DNA of 64,000 nucleotides, taken from the NCBI RefSeq assembly GCF_020921035.1, contig NC_063152.1, positions 29,511,903 to 29,575,902 of the forward strand, in the 5' to 3' direction. The stretch is from Rhodamnia argentea. Its lineage: Eukaryota > Streptophyta > Magnoliopsida > Myrtales > Myrtaceae. A model generated the notes under the pieces. That model did no database searches, was not told the DNA's origin, and worked only from the letters and a program-made list of their open reading frames with translations. The translations under genes were made by a program, and so were the position numbers. Shown here piece after piece: positions 47,958 through 59,150 of the stretch. Within the stretch, counting starts at the first letter, position 1, and each line of letters opens with the position of its first letter.

Positions 47958-49029
47958 TTCAGCAGCTCGGGGTTTGGAAGTCAAACCGTTAGTGGTTGGG
48001 CGGGCCGGGCCGTTTGTAGTGGTTGGACCGGGCCTGCGGCCCATCATGTTTGGTCTTTATCATATTATTGAGATGGTTTGATGAAATATGACCACACAAT
48101 TGTATTGTCGGCTCAACAGCAATCTGTCAACAAGGGAAATATAGCATTTGTCTAATACTCAGCATAGCCGACATTGACTTTATTTCGTTAATGACTTTGT
48201 TTTATCACTTCACGCCCGCCTCTTAAAATATTTCTCTCTACGTCAATGGTCTCAACCCTTTCAAGTTTCATCAATATATGCTCGAATTGGTATCCTATTC
48301 GGTGCATAGCTGATGTATGGTCAATGACATTAATTGCTTATTTAACTCCGACTCTTTTACATCAAAGTTTACGTTTTTTAGGGTGCAACACATATCCCCA
48401 ACACCCAAATCCATGAGTAATGTAATCAAATATTTTGTGCCATTATCGAAAAACTCATTTAGTTGATGGTCACGAATTGACATTTTTACCTTCCAAACGA
48501 CATCGCGTCCGGTCATGACCTCAATTTCCTTTTCATTTGAGCTCAGCCAAAGTCGAACGAATCATCTCTGCATCTGCTTTTGGCTCATATTCCTTCCTCT
48601 TTGACTGTGCTTTATGGTAAACTCTTCTCCATAATAATCGTCAAGCTTGAACTCAACTCACCTCTAACAGCGAATCTTCATATGGAGTCCATTTTAATTT
48701 TCAAGCTCAAACTTGGGTCGATGAAATGTTTTATTCTATTGAGCCCTACTAATAATGCGAGTTCAAACTCACGCGCGAACTAAAATTCTCGAAAATGATC
48801 AAGTAAAAGAGAAAAGCGGGTTTAGTAACGACAACCAAAAGAAAGCAAAGATTAACTACGTTAATGTCTAAAGTTTATTCCGTTCTGTCACTATAGAGAA
48901 GGGGAAAAACGTTAAGATTACATACTAAATGATCAACTATCTAAGGGTCAAAAGGCAAATAATAGTGATAGTAAATCAAATTAATCTCTCTCGCAAGTGC
49001 TCACCGTTTGTGAGATAGATAAATGTAGG
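47958..49029. other. maMYB promoter side and spacer with a dispersed repeat
   Basis: A GC-rich stretch (47990-48050) is probably leader or core promoter. About 48640-48860 shares ordered phrases with 58690-59150 (attttaat..tcaagct, aagtgttttatt, 'aaagcggg/tttagtaa', 'caaccaaaa..aaagatta'). The ORF at 48295-48516 (minus) has no recognised domain. Confidence 0.35.
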
Positions 49030-49895
49030 ATCAAGAAAAAATTGCTCAATAAGTCCTACACTTATTGCACATTAACCAGTTCAATTTTTAACCTTTTTAA
49101 TTGTATCAATTTAGTCCTAAACCTAATGTACGAAGGTAGTCTTAAACCTTTCATTGTGAAAATTTAGTACTAAACATTTCGATCATTTGTCAAATTAGTA
49201 CTAAAACTGTTGATAATTTGCCAATTTAGTAATTATGGTCAATTTTGGCCGAAAAGTGCCAGCGTGGACAATTCTTGTAAATTTTCTGATTTTTTTGCCT
49301 TTTTTCCTTATATTTTTTTTTCATTTTTCTCTCCGCTAGTCATTGTCGCGCCTTGTCGATCCACAGGCCATCGGTGAAGGCCTTGACACCCTCCCCCGAT
49401 CCGGTAAGGTCGGCCTTTGGCAACCTAGGCATGGGCATCCCTCGCTTGAGGCCGACAAAGGTTGCTTGCCATCAATGAGGCCGATGATGGCCAACAAAAG
49501 GAAAAAGAGAAAAAAAAAATACAAAGGAAAAAGAAGGAAAAAATAAAAAATTTAAAAAATTACAAAAATTATTCATGTTCGTGCTGGCCGTGCTACTTTT
49601 GATGACCAACACTAACTAGCCGTAGCGCCAATGATTTATGTCAAAATTGGTCGAAAGGACTATATTGGCAAATCGTTAAAAAATTTAGAATTAATTTGGC
49701 ACAATTGAAAAGTTTATGACTAATTGAAAAATCGTTAAAAGATTTAGAATTAATTTGGAAAAATTGAAAAACTTATGACTAAATTGGCAAATTGTCAAAA
49801 GTTTTAGGACTAAATTGGCACAATTGAAAGATGTAGGACTGAATTGGTCACAGTACAATAAGTTTATAAATTTTTGGACAATTTTTTGTAGGATT
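49030..49895. mobile_element. Foldback element family A, copy 5
   Basis: The left arm (ctacacttattgcacattaa, several 'ttagtcctaaacc' units) and the right arm ('ttaggactaaattggcacaa' units, ending 'cagtacaataagttta') are inverted. A GC-rich core lies at 49338-49500 between T-rich and A-rich flanks, bounded by 'agtgccagcgtggac' and 'ccaacactaactagccgtag'. No transposase is present. Confidence 0.75.
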
Positions 49896-50074
49896 AATGG
49901 TTAATTTGATTATAAGGAAATAAATTTTAAAATTATTATTATATAGTCTAGTCTGTTTTATATATTTTGTGGAAATCATCAAGGTATTTATTATATTAAA
50001 TGCGCAGAGCAACTCCCAATGTTGATTTGTTAATAGTGTGTTTTAGAAAGAAAAAAAAGAAGGAAAAAGCCTTA

Positions 50075-50370
50075 AGAAATCCTAAACTATGGACATTGTG
50101 ACACATTTACCATAAACTTTTTTTGGTGACATAAAAATCCTCAACCCATGTAAGATATTTACCCCAAATTTATACCAATGTGACACGTTTATCCCAATCT
50201 TTTTTTATGACATCAAAAATCCTAAAATTTGTATCCGTGCGACACGTTTACCTCGAAATTTGGGGTAAATGTGCTACATATCCATAAGTTTGGGGGGTTT
50301 TTAGTGCCACAAAAAATTAATTTAGAGTGAATGTGTTACGTGGATATAAGTTTGGGGTTTTTTTATTTTT
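50075..50370. repeat. Family B array, left part (split by the LINE)
   Basis: Tandem units of 'gtgacacgtttatcccaatc' and the inverse 'taaatgtgctacatatcc' type lie immediately before the LINE 3' end. The array resumes at 54416 (gataaatgtgtcacggtgtc), so the LINE landed inside it. Confidence 0.6.
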
Positions 50371-53300
50371 ATTTTTATTTTTTGGTAAGATAAGTATGTA
50401 TTGATCATCCAAAAAGCTAGGTACAAAGGAGCCGGACACAAAGAAACCATGAATTCAAGATGGCACAGAATGTGGCATAGGGAGTTCATGGGTGAAGCAA
50501 CTGCAAAAAAACAACAACGAGATGAACGGAACAAAGGCAAACAAGCCAAAAGAAGAAGGCCAAACAACCGGCCAAAAGCTAAGGGGCAAACAAGCAAAGA
50601 AGAAGTATAGGCCAAACAACCGGCCGGAAAGTAAGGCCAGACAGACGGCCAAAGACTAGCAGGGGATAGCAAACTAGAGAGAAGACCTAACTGTACATGT
50701 ACGGGAAGGGGAAAAGCAACAAGGCAAAAAAGAAGGGGGCTGTGGAGGAGTGTGCGGCGGCTCCATGGCAGCAATCCCGAGAGTGACAAGAGAAGATAAC
50801 AGCGGGAGCAAAAGGCCGGCAGCCTTGTTGAATGGAGTGAAGGTCCCGCCCGTAGCAAGTGGCGGGAGGTGGTGGCCTGAGCAAGAAAACCAGAAGCAGC
50901 GGACTTGTTGCAAAGGAGCAGCGGCAAGTTGGCAGCAAGAAGAAAAGCCTTCCGGGTAGCTTCCGAGAGGAGAGCCAGCAATAGGAGCAAGTACAACAAC
51001 CTGGAGAAGACAGCAGCACCACCGGAAGTGGATGGTTGACGAAGAAGTAGCTTCTGAAGAAGAGCGTCCCAAATAACGCCGGAGGTGACATCTCCGATAG
51101 GGAACAACGGCGGTAGGGCTCCAACAAACCAACATCGGTGTGTTTAGTGGAGGAAGGCACATCCACCTCCCAAGAGCAGAAGAGATGTCATTGTTGACAT
51201 GTTGGAGAAAGGAGCAGCAATAGGTAAGGGAGAGAAATGACAGCAGCAGAAGAAGAGAAAGGCGGCACGGAACCGGGCTAAAAATCCGCAAACGGGGAGG
51301 AGATCATAAGTAGGAAGGCTCCCATAGTCCGGTGTCGTCAGAGTCATCCGGATCAGCAACAACAGAGGACGGCAGCAAATATATGTCACACTAGGAAGGG
51401 CATCCATACCATGGGGACAGCAAAGGCAACATCCATGAACCAGCGTGTAGACATGTAGTAGTTGCAACAACTACACCCGACGTGAAGGCTCATTAAAGAT
51501 AGAAGCCGAAAGTCCCCAGTTGGTTTGAATGCGTACATTACACGAATGATCTCGAATATGGCCCAAAGATAAAGCTTTATCCTTGATGAGTTTGGTGAGG
51601 TGGGACAGCATCGCGTGCAGAAAAAGCTGCTTATTGCGGAATAGTATATCATTCCATGTAGTCCATATAATGTGGCATAGTGCACCAAGGGAAAATCTCG
51701 CGATCCTATGAGAGAAGGAAGATGCACCCAAGTGTGTCTTTGCCCATCTAATAAACCCGTCCCATGGCCGATTACGCCAATGTAAGAGACAGTTGGAAGC
51801 CCAAGTGGAGGCTAGTTGACCGGTGATAGAGCATCCAAAGAAGAGATGATCCACAGAGTCCGGTGTACTATGGCAAAAAGCACAAGAGCCATCGTCTATC
51901 CTACAATATTGAAGAAGTAAGATTTGGGTAGGAAGACGATTGTGGGATGCTAGCCACATAATAAAAGTGTATCTTGGAGCGAAGGCCTTATCCCATATAA
52001 AAGAGTGTCAATGGACAGCTTGGCCTCTCGGCCTAATAATGTCCCAAGTCGAAGAGACAGAGAAGCGACCGGAAGCTTGACCACTCCAATAGAACCTGTC
52101 ATCCATACTTTCCACTAAAGATGGTGGCGGATCCAACCAAGGCTGCATAGTAGTAAGTAAGGGAGATGGTGGGAAATCGGAGGAGAAGAAATCCCGTACC
52201 GAGATTGTGTGAGGGATCCCAGCTCTATATATTTCCCCCGGTGTAAAGAACTTGTAAAGCGGGCCTTTAACATGCCGGTGATCAAACCGGAAGGATGTTG
52301 AGACTCCATTTCCCAACTTCCACTTGAAATGGTCAGAGAAGTCTTGGCGAAGGTCCAGGATTTTCTTCAAAGACCATGAACAAATCGTTGGTCTAGTGAC
52401 AATCCGGAAGTTGGATTTCCGTAGGAAATTGGAATGAATCCACTTACACCAAAGAGATTCCTTATCGTCGAAGAGAGATCAAATATGTTTTAGCATCAAG
52501 GCCTTGTTACAATCCCCAAGCCTACGAATCCCCAGGCCACCTTCCTTTTTAGGGCAACATATATTTGCCCAGGAGACTTTGGCCCCTCCAACCCCAAGAT
52601 TAGGGCCCTTCCATAGAAATTGGCGTAGGATAACCTCAATGTTCTTCAAAACTGATTTCGGGAGGGAGAATACGGTAGCCCAATAAACTTGGATGGAATG
52701 GAGCACCGATTTCGATAGTTGTAGACGGCCGGCATAAGATAAGTAGCGCCGAGCCCACGAACGTGCTCTGGCCGTAATAGCGTTAACTAGGACATTACGG
52801 TCATTCTTGCTAAGCCTGGATGAAATTACCGGGACTCCCACGTAGCGGAAGGGTAGTTTCCCTTGTTGAAAGTTCAGCACGTGTTGAATTTGTGTAAGCG
52901 TGGTCGGGTGCCCACCAGGAGCGTAGAACTCGCTCTTGTTTGGGTTTGGAATGAGGCCCGACCAATCGGAGAACAAGTCCAAACCATTCTTAAGTAGCTC
53001 GATAGATGGCAAATGGCCTTCCGAAAATAGTAAGACATCGTCGGCAAAAAATAGATGGGAGAGCCTAAGATGTTTGCACCTCCAATAAGGTTTAAATCCA
53101 GCGCTTGAAGATTTGTCGAGTAAAATTCCGGAAAGCACTTCCATAATCAATGTAAAGAGGTAGGAAAGAACTCGTGTAACTCCCCGTTAATCGCGACCGA
53201 GAATTTTGGCGTAGTAACACACTCCATGATCGGGCCAACAAGATAGTCCGGGAAACCGAAGGCTTGAAGGACTAGCCTAAGGAACTCCCAACCGACAGTG

Positions 53301-54418
53301 TCATATGCTTTTGAGAAATCAACCTTGATAGCACATCTAGAGCTATATTGAGGATGGTGGAAGTTCGCAAAAAGTTCTTGGGCAATCAAGATATTGTCGC
53401 TGATTCTCCTCCCTTTAACGAAGGCTGTCTGCGAATGGGAAATGATCGATGGCAAGATGGAAGCCACTCTATTGGCCAAGAGCTTAGTGATGCATTTATA
53501 TACTGTGTTACAACATGCAATGGGCCTAAAATCATTCATTGCCAAAGCATTGGGTGACTTTGGGACAAGCGATAAAATGGTTGCATTTAGTTCCTTGAGT
53601 AGCCGGCCACTAACAAAGAAGTCCATGACTGCGGAGACGATGGAAGGGCCAATGATATCCCAAGCCGATATAAAGAATTCCGCATTGAAGCCGTCGGGGC
53701 CCGGTGCTTTACCTTTAGGTAAAGAGAGAAAGGTTGCACGAATCTCCTCCTCGGTGAATGGTCTTGAGAGAGACTCCACCCGATCGTTCGAGAGGGTGTG
53801 GGAGATAAAGCCCACGATCTCAGCAACACATGGCCGAGTAGTAGCCGCTTCCGAGTTGAGAAGTGTCTCATAGTGGCTAACAATTCGGGCCTTCACTAGA
53901 TTCGGTTCCGTAAGAGTTGAGCCATCGGATCCGATTACTGAAAGAATGCGGTTATGCAGTCTTCTCTTGTTGACAAAGTGGTGAAAGTATTTAGTGTTCA
54001 AGTCTCCCTCCTCGAGTCACTTGATTCTTGACTTTTGTTTGAAGAAAGACTCCTCTTGTAGTCTAAGAGTTGCAAAAGTCTGTATATGTTCCCGCTCTCG
54101 GTCTACTAAAGCCTCATTCATGGGGTCATGTTCCAATGCCTCTTGGATCAATGATAATTCAATCCTGGCTTGTTCCGTGCGTTCCGAGATATCGGAGAAG
54201 GAACTCCTATTGAGTCGCTTGAGCCGGCATTTGAGTAATTTCAGTTTAGCACATATCACGAACATCGGGGTGCCGAGAAAGGGGGTAGCCCAAACCTGTG
54301 AGACTATCTCCTTGAAGGAGGGGTGAGTGGACCAAAAGTTAAAAAACTTGAATGGTTTCTTGGATTGAGGAGGGGGCAGAATTTTCACTACCATAGGAGT
54401 GTGGTCACACGAGTACAA
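50371..54418 (-). mobile_element. L1-type LINE, 5'-truncated and inactive
   Basis: Minus strand. The element begins inside the end of the endonuclease domain (YSCDHTPMVVK at 54418) and lacks ORF1 and most of the endonuclease. The reverse transcriptase follows: KGKAPGPDGFNAEFF, FRPIACCNTVYKCITKLLAN, CAIKVDFSKAYDTVGWEFL, then FFADDVLLFSEG at about 53040, and a zinc-knuckle zf-RVT region near 51880 (CAFCHSTPDSVDHLFFGC). Breaks: the GLRQGDPLSP block is deleted at about 53150 with a frameshift, and in-frame TGA codons stand where Trp is usual (54017, 52479, 52008). After the ORF there is about 1.1 kb of 3' UTR ending in an A-rich tail at 50370-50385 (T-rich on plus). The ORFs in that tail are not genes. 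Confidence 0.9.
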
Positions 54419-54650
54419 ATTTGAGATAAATGTGTCACGGTGTCCATAATTTAGGATTTTTTATAAACAAAGTGTGAAAATAACGTCATCTCATATACTG
54501 CAACTGATTATTGTCTTACCAGTAAAAGCAAATCAAAGTATAGTATCAAAATTCGAAGATAAATCTGTAGAAGTAGCAACTCAATAACTATACCTTCCAT
54601 TTTTGAATTTCGCAATTCCGGAAAATCCAAAGATACCAAAACTCGAGACA
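54416..54650 (+). promoter_or_regulatory. Family B array remnant and upstream region of defensin-like gene 1
   Basis: The residual array (54416-54475) is followed by sequence homologous to the region before gene 2 (tactgcaa, ttaccagtaaaagc). At the place where genes 2 and 3 have a TATA box, this copy reads 'catcaatacaagaccc', so the box is lost. Confidence 0.5.
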
Positions 54651-54729
54651 TCAATACAAGACCCATTTCCGTGGAGGGACATGACACCTGTCAACCACAT
54701 CTGTCTCCAAAAGTCTCAAAACCTAGGAA

Positions 54730-55185
54730 ATGGAGAAGTGTCAAACCAAGCTCAGTGCATTGGCAATTCTGCTGGTGATTGCATCATGTAGGTGGCCCCC
54801 TTTCATTCATTTTCTCTGATCCCTCACTTATCATTGCCGCTATCATTGTCATGATACTGGTGATTGTTCCTTCTTTTAAGGTTTTGTGGTCTCGCAAGCT
54901 GAGGAAGTGCGCTGCCAGACTAACCCGGATTGCGAACCTAAGCAGTGTGATGCTGGGCTTGTTCCCATCTGTGTGAAGGACATAGGCATATGTGTATGCA
55001 AAAGCTACGTGATGGCTCGAGTTGCGACACGCCTGAGGACTGTCGCTACATCTGTGGTCATCCATCGGACCCAACCTGCTTCACCTGTTCCCAGAGAAAA
55101 TGTGCCTGCTTGTGTTGGTGAGGGCGCGTGTACGGGAGATTGTTTGAACGAATCGATCTTTGTCCTCAATAAGACGTGTTGTTGA
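54730..55185 (+). CDS. Defensin-like secreted peptide gene 1 (second domain out of frame)
   Basis: Exon 54730-54787 encodes the signal peptide MEKCQTKLSALAILLVIAS. The intron has GT at 54788, and exon 2 starts at 54881. The mature part opens with one six-Cys domain, C-x5-C-x4-C-x7-C-x6-C-x-C (about residues 31-59), a spacing like CS-alpha-beta/defensin-like and NCR peptides. A 2-nt length difference at about 55007-55010 relative to gene 2 then throws the frame off. Translation runs to a stop at 55185 (120 aa total) through non-conserved sequence. The signal-peptide exon with a phase-1 intron at its end is the standard gene structure of plant defensin-like peptides. Expected location is extracellular. 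The TATA box is degenerate. It may be a decaying gene or one that now makes a single-domain peptide. Confidence 0.65.
55011..55121 (+). pseudogene. Out-of-frame second Cys domain of gene 1
   Basis: In the frame not used by the upstream domain, 37 codons end at TGA 55119-55121. They carry Cys spacing C-x5-C-x3-C-x7-C-x2-C-x4-C-x-C-x-C and the phrase ICGHPSDPTC. This matches the C-terminal domain of gene 3 (ICGHPKEPKC ... GKCVCPC). It shows that the ancestor encoded two Cys domains in one chain. Confidence 0.75.
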
Positions 55186-56899
55186 CCGAGACAACTTGCT
55201 TCGTTCGTGTGTAAATGATGATGGCTAAATTGCTTAGGAAGATCAAAGCTGAAAGCAGCACTCAAGTTAATTACCATCGGGAAGCTTGAATAGACTCACA
55301 AATCGCTGATACTAGCGGCTCTCTGCAGTATCACCGAGATGAATGCATGTTTCACTCGATTACAAATTCTGAATTGATGTCGGATATATATATATATTGT
55401 ACTATCAATCTAAGTGTCTACGAATATCGACGACTCTGGAAAGAATAAACGAAGGAAAATCCAATCAATCGTCGATCACTTTGGTGAAAAAGATTATTTT
55501 CTAATACAGCCAACTAAATTGACTCCCTCGAAGATTATCCAATGATTATTTTGGAGATTGAAGATATTACAAGAAGATCAACGGATGCTGAATCGAAGAA
55601 GAAATCGGCTCCGAATAGAGAAAGTTTTATACATTGATCCAGTGATGCTCTTGTCAAGTTGCTGAGCAAGAAGTTCATTCACCGAGAGCATTTGTCACTG
55701 ATTGTATGTCTTTTAAAAAGTGTACGAGTACTGTAGTAGTGCTGGGAATTTGGGAGTGATAATCCAGCTTTGAGTAGTAGCACCAGCCACACAGTGACTA
55801 CTCAAAACATTACTCGTGGATTCCACCCTTTGGGACCTTTAGTTTGGAAGAGTGGACATTAACTTGATCTAAGCCAAATAACTATAAGATCTGTGTGCAA
55901 CGTCTTCTATTGTTTTACTTATTTTCATATTTATTTGATAGAAGCATATATTGTATTTGATATAATCAATTTATCCTTGCATATTTTAAACGTGATTTCG
56001 ATAATTTTGTAAAAACTACACAGTTTCAATAATCAACTTACTTATCCCCTTTAGGTTGTACATTTAGCCATAATAAAGTGAAGCGGGATTTAGTAACTTC
56101 GTGGGGGGTTGCTGGTGGCAAGAAAGTCGACATTCAATCCAACTCAATGATCGGACATTCAAACCAGCTTGAATATCCAGATATTTACAAAACATGATAT
56201 AAGATATTCAAAATTCTATTTTTCTTCAATCTGACCTATATATTCCATCCGATAAAAAGTTCCAAACGACCAATTCATCGCAAAGGTAGGACAGATGGAA
56301 CAAACTACTGGATAAGTGAAGCAGAAAAATGTGGGTGCTTATCATCTTTTGATTTAATAGACAAGAAACATATATTTCTCCAACTGTTTTCATTTTTTTT
56401 TTTTAACACGGGTGTAAGATCTTGAGTTACAATCAACATATTAAAGAATAGGACAATCAAGGACAGTCTGGTAAACATAGATTGGACACCAAATTCAAAG
56501 ACTCTGATTTATAACAATAACATATTTAACCAAAAATCCCCATTGAGATGCTTTGGGAATTGCTGTAGCTTTATGTTTCATGTTTTAGCCACGTCATCGC
56601 CACGTAAGAGAGAGAATATTAAAGAAAGCCACGTCAGCATTTTCTGTTAGTCATGGGTGGATTTATCGGAATGACTCGATAGCACCAATTTGACAAATTT
56701 TAAGACTTGATTGCACTTTTTGTAAATTTTATGATTCAATTGCTCTCTCGTGACAAATTTTAGGACTTCCGATGCATGTATCCCAAATTAGTATTAGACA
56801 GTCTAGTCTATTTCGTATATTTTGTGGAGCTCGTCAAGGGACGATATTCGACATCAAATATATGCGCAGAGCAATTGTTGATGTTAGTCAATTAATATA
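55186..56899. other. Spacer between defensin-like genes 1 and 2
   Basis: The gene 1 3' UTR ends near 'tcaataagacgtgttg' (about 55165-55185), conserved in gene 2. At 55560-56060 a stretch with 'ggattccaccctttgggacc' and 'ctataagatctgtgtgcaac' resembles the inside of a copia LTR (low certainty). A (ta)n run sits at 55386-55399. No other gene is present. Confidence 0.4.
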
Positions 56900-57366
56900 A
56901 AAATGGTTAATACCACGAAAAATCTCAAATTGGTACACTTGATACACATTTACCCCAATAACCACCAAAAAGATTAAACTGGTACATCTTTGATAAATTT
57001 ATCTCAAACTGTTACTCTTGTGGCAAATTTACCTTTTGTTAGTTTTTTATTAAATTTTATCGTCAAATTGCCGGTTTGGTTAACATGTGGCAATTATCGG
57101 ATGTACATCTTTGGGGTTTTTACTCTGTATTTGTCACATGTGTGTCAATTTGAGATTTTTGGTGGTATTAATCTAATTTAACATAAACCAACGAAGGGTA
57201 AATTTGTGACGTGTACACCAGTTTGAGGTTTTTGATAGTCAAAATAATTAGTTTAGGGAAAGTTTGTCACACGTGTACTAGTTTGAGGTTTTTTATGGTA
57301 AAAAAAATAGTTTATGGTAAATTTGTTACGGGTGTACCAGTTTGAGGTTTTTCGTGGTATTAACCA
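56900..57366. repeat. Family B foldback array, copy 4
   Basis: The ends are inverse: 'ggttaataccacgaaaaatc' at about 56905 against 'tttttcgtggtattaacc' at about 57348-57365. Several tandem inner units of 'gtaccagtttgaggtttt' are present. The position directly upstream of gene 2 parallels the split array upstream of gene 1, so array and gene were duplicated together. Confidence 0.7.
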
Positions 57367-57367
57367 A

Positions 57368-57600
57368 TATAAAAATTGTGTGTTTTGGTTAACAAAAATG
57401 GTGTGGAAATAGCATCATCATATATACTGCAAACTAATTATTAACTTACCAGTAGAAGCGGATATGCATTTCGATGAAGGCCCATATAAAAATTGTGTGT
57501 TTTGGTTAACAAAAATGGTGTGGAAATAGCATCATCATATATACTGCAAACTAATTATTAACTTACCAGTAAAAGCGGATATGCATTTCGATGAAGACCC
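57368..57600. repeat. 116-bp tandem duplication upstream of gene 2
   Basis: 57368-57483 and 57484-57599 are almost identical (landmarks atataaaaattgtgtgtttt, 'tagcatcatcatatatactg', 'agcggatatgcatttcgatg'). Gene 1 has one diverged copy at the corresponding place. The block ends about 285 bp before the gene 2 ATG. Confidence 0.85.
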
Positions 57601-57781
57601 ATGAAAGGTTACCCTAAAGGAAAACCCAATAATATTAGCAGGGTTACACGATGAATCAGCAGAACTAGCAACTTAATAATTACACCTTCCATTTTTTTTT
57701 TTTTTTTGGTAAGGAATTACACCTTCCATTTTTGGATTTCAATTTTCCAAAAATTCCAAAAATGCCAAAACTCATGACATC

Positions 57782-57788
57782 TATATAA
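57782..57788 (+). promoter_or_regulatory. TATA box of defensin-like gene 2
   Basis: TATATAA stands about 100 bp before the ATG at 57885, in the context 'catctatataaggcccc'. Gene 3 has the same element in the same context. Gene 1 has lost it. Confidence 0.75.
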
Positions 57789-57884
57789 GGCCCCCTTTCC
57801 ATGGAAGGAGGGACATGACACCCATCAACCACATCTAAGCAAAACCCAAATCCTCTCTTCTTCTGTCTAAACAAAACCTAGGAA

Positions 57885-58198
57885 ATGGAGAAGTGTCAAA
57901 CCAAGCTCAGTGCACTGGCAATTCTGCTGGTGATTGCATCATGTAGGTGGCCCCTTTCAGTCATTTTCTCTAATCCTGCGCTCATTATTATCATAATTAT
58001 CATGATTATACTAATGATTGTTCCTTCTTTTAAGGCTTTGTGGTCTCCCACGCTGAGGAAGTGACTTGCCAGATTGACCCGGATTGCAAGCCTAAGAAGT
58101 GTGATGTTGGGTATGCTCCCATCTGTGTACAAGGCATATGCGTATGCATCAAGACCAAGAGCCTAGATGGCCCGATTGCAGATGGCAAAGAGCCTTAA
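57885..58198 (+). CDS. Defensin-like secreted peptide gene 2 (single domain)
   Basis: Exon 57885-57942 encodes the same signal peptide as gene 1 (MEKCQTKLSALAILLVIAS). The intron ends at 58034, and exon 2 runs 58035-58198 to a TAA. The product is 73 aa with one Cys domain, C-x5-C-x4-C-x7-C-x4-C-x-C (TCQIDPDCKPKKC ... GICVC), after a predicted cleavage near SHAEE. The downstream second domain is present in the DNA but in another frame. The TATA box, intron sites and 3' UTR (tctcaataagacgtgttg near 58330) are intact, so a short secreted peptide is plausible. Six-Cys spacing of this kind suggests an antimicrobial or signalling role, but no function can be assigned. Confidence 0.7.
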
Positions 58199-58199
58199 A

Positions 58200-58280
58200 G
58201 ACTGTCTCCCTGTCTGTCTCCATCCAACTAAGCCAAGTTGCTCCATCTGCACCGAAGGAAAATGTGTCTGCTTGTGTTGA
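58200..58280 (+). pseudogene. Out-of-frame second Cys domain of gene 2
   Basis: 27 codons in a different frame carry C-x3-C-x7-C-x2-C-x4-C-x-C-x-C (DCLPVCLHPTKPSC, EGKCVCLC), ending TGA at 58278-58280. The domain lacks an intact first Cys in the same frame because of small indels between 58170 and 58200, and it lies behind the TAA that ends the gene 2 product. Confidence 0.75.
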
Positions 58281-59150
58281 TGTTGTGTGTCTATGTGAGT
58301 ATTGGAGATTGTTGAATTAATCGATTTTATTCTCAATAAGACGTGTTGACCCGACACAAGTCATTGGCTTACTTTTAAGCACTTGCTTCATTCGTGTGTA
58401 AAACAAGATGGCTACGCCCCCATGAGATGGAGCTCCTCCTTCGTGAAACCTGATCCTGCCCCAAGTTGAGATTACTTTAGGGTGCGTTTGTTTATCTTAA
58501 AAATTCATGATAAAGGAAAATATTTTTCATGAAAATATTTTTAAGAAAAAATGATTAGTTTTTATTTATTTGTTTTCAGTCCATGGAATCATCTTTTGTA
58601 GATCTATTAGCTTTCCATCATCCAAACATTGGAAAGTCGGAACATAATTTCCCAGAAATATTTTTCCTTCATATCTGAACCGAATCGAACCGACATCTAA
58701 TGGTGGAGCCCCATATCGACTTCATTTTAATCATCAAGCTTGAACTTGGCTCAATAAAGTGTTTTATTTTCTTTCACTCTCCTGAAACTGTAAGCTCAAA
58801 CTCAGGCTTGAACTAGAATTCTTGAGAATGATTAACACTTCCTTTAGCCTTCGTTTGTTTTGTAGAAAATGAACGTTTTGAAAAATATTTTGCTAAATCA
58901 ATTCTTATATCATTTACAAGATGAATGATTGAAAAATATTTTCGTCGTTCATGAAGATATTTAAATATAAATCATTAGCGATGATGAAAATATTTCTTAT
59001 TGAGCTAGTTATTTGTAGCGGCACATGTGATCGTTTTCAGTATGAAATTGGTCACATCAATAGTTGTCGTTCTTGGAAAAAGGAAAAGAAAAAAGCGGTT
59101 TAAGTAATTGCAACCAAAATAACTAAAGATTAGATAGGGTAAAGTCGAAA
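58281..59150. other. Spacer with dispersed repeat (partner at 48.6 kb)
   Basis: Gene 2 3' UTR, then about 58690-59150 related to 48640-48860 in ordered short phrases. No gene. Confidence 0.4.

Noticed and set aside
50322-51470. Several Leu/Ser/Cys-rich minus-strand ORFs of 100-260 codons
   Set aside because: They fall in the 3' UTR of the LINE after its ORF stop and change frame with no domain.
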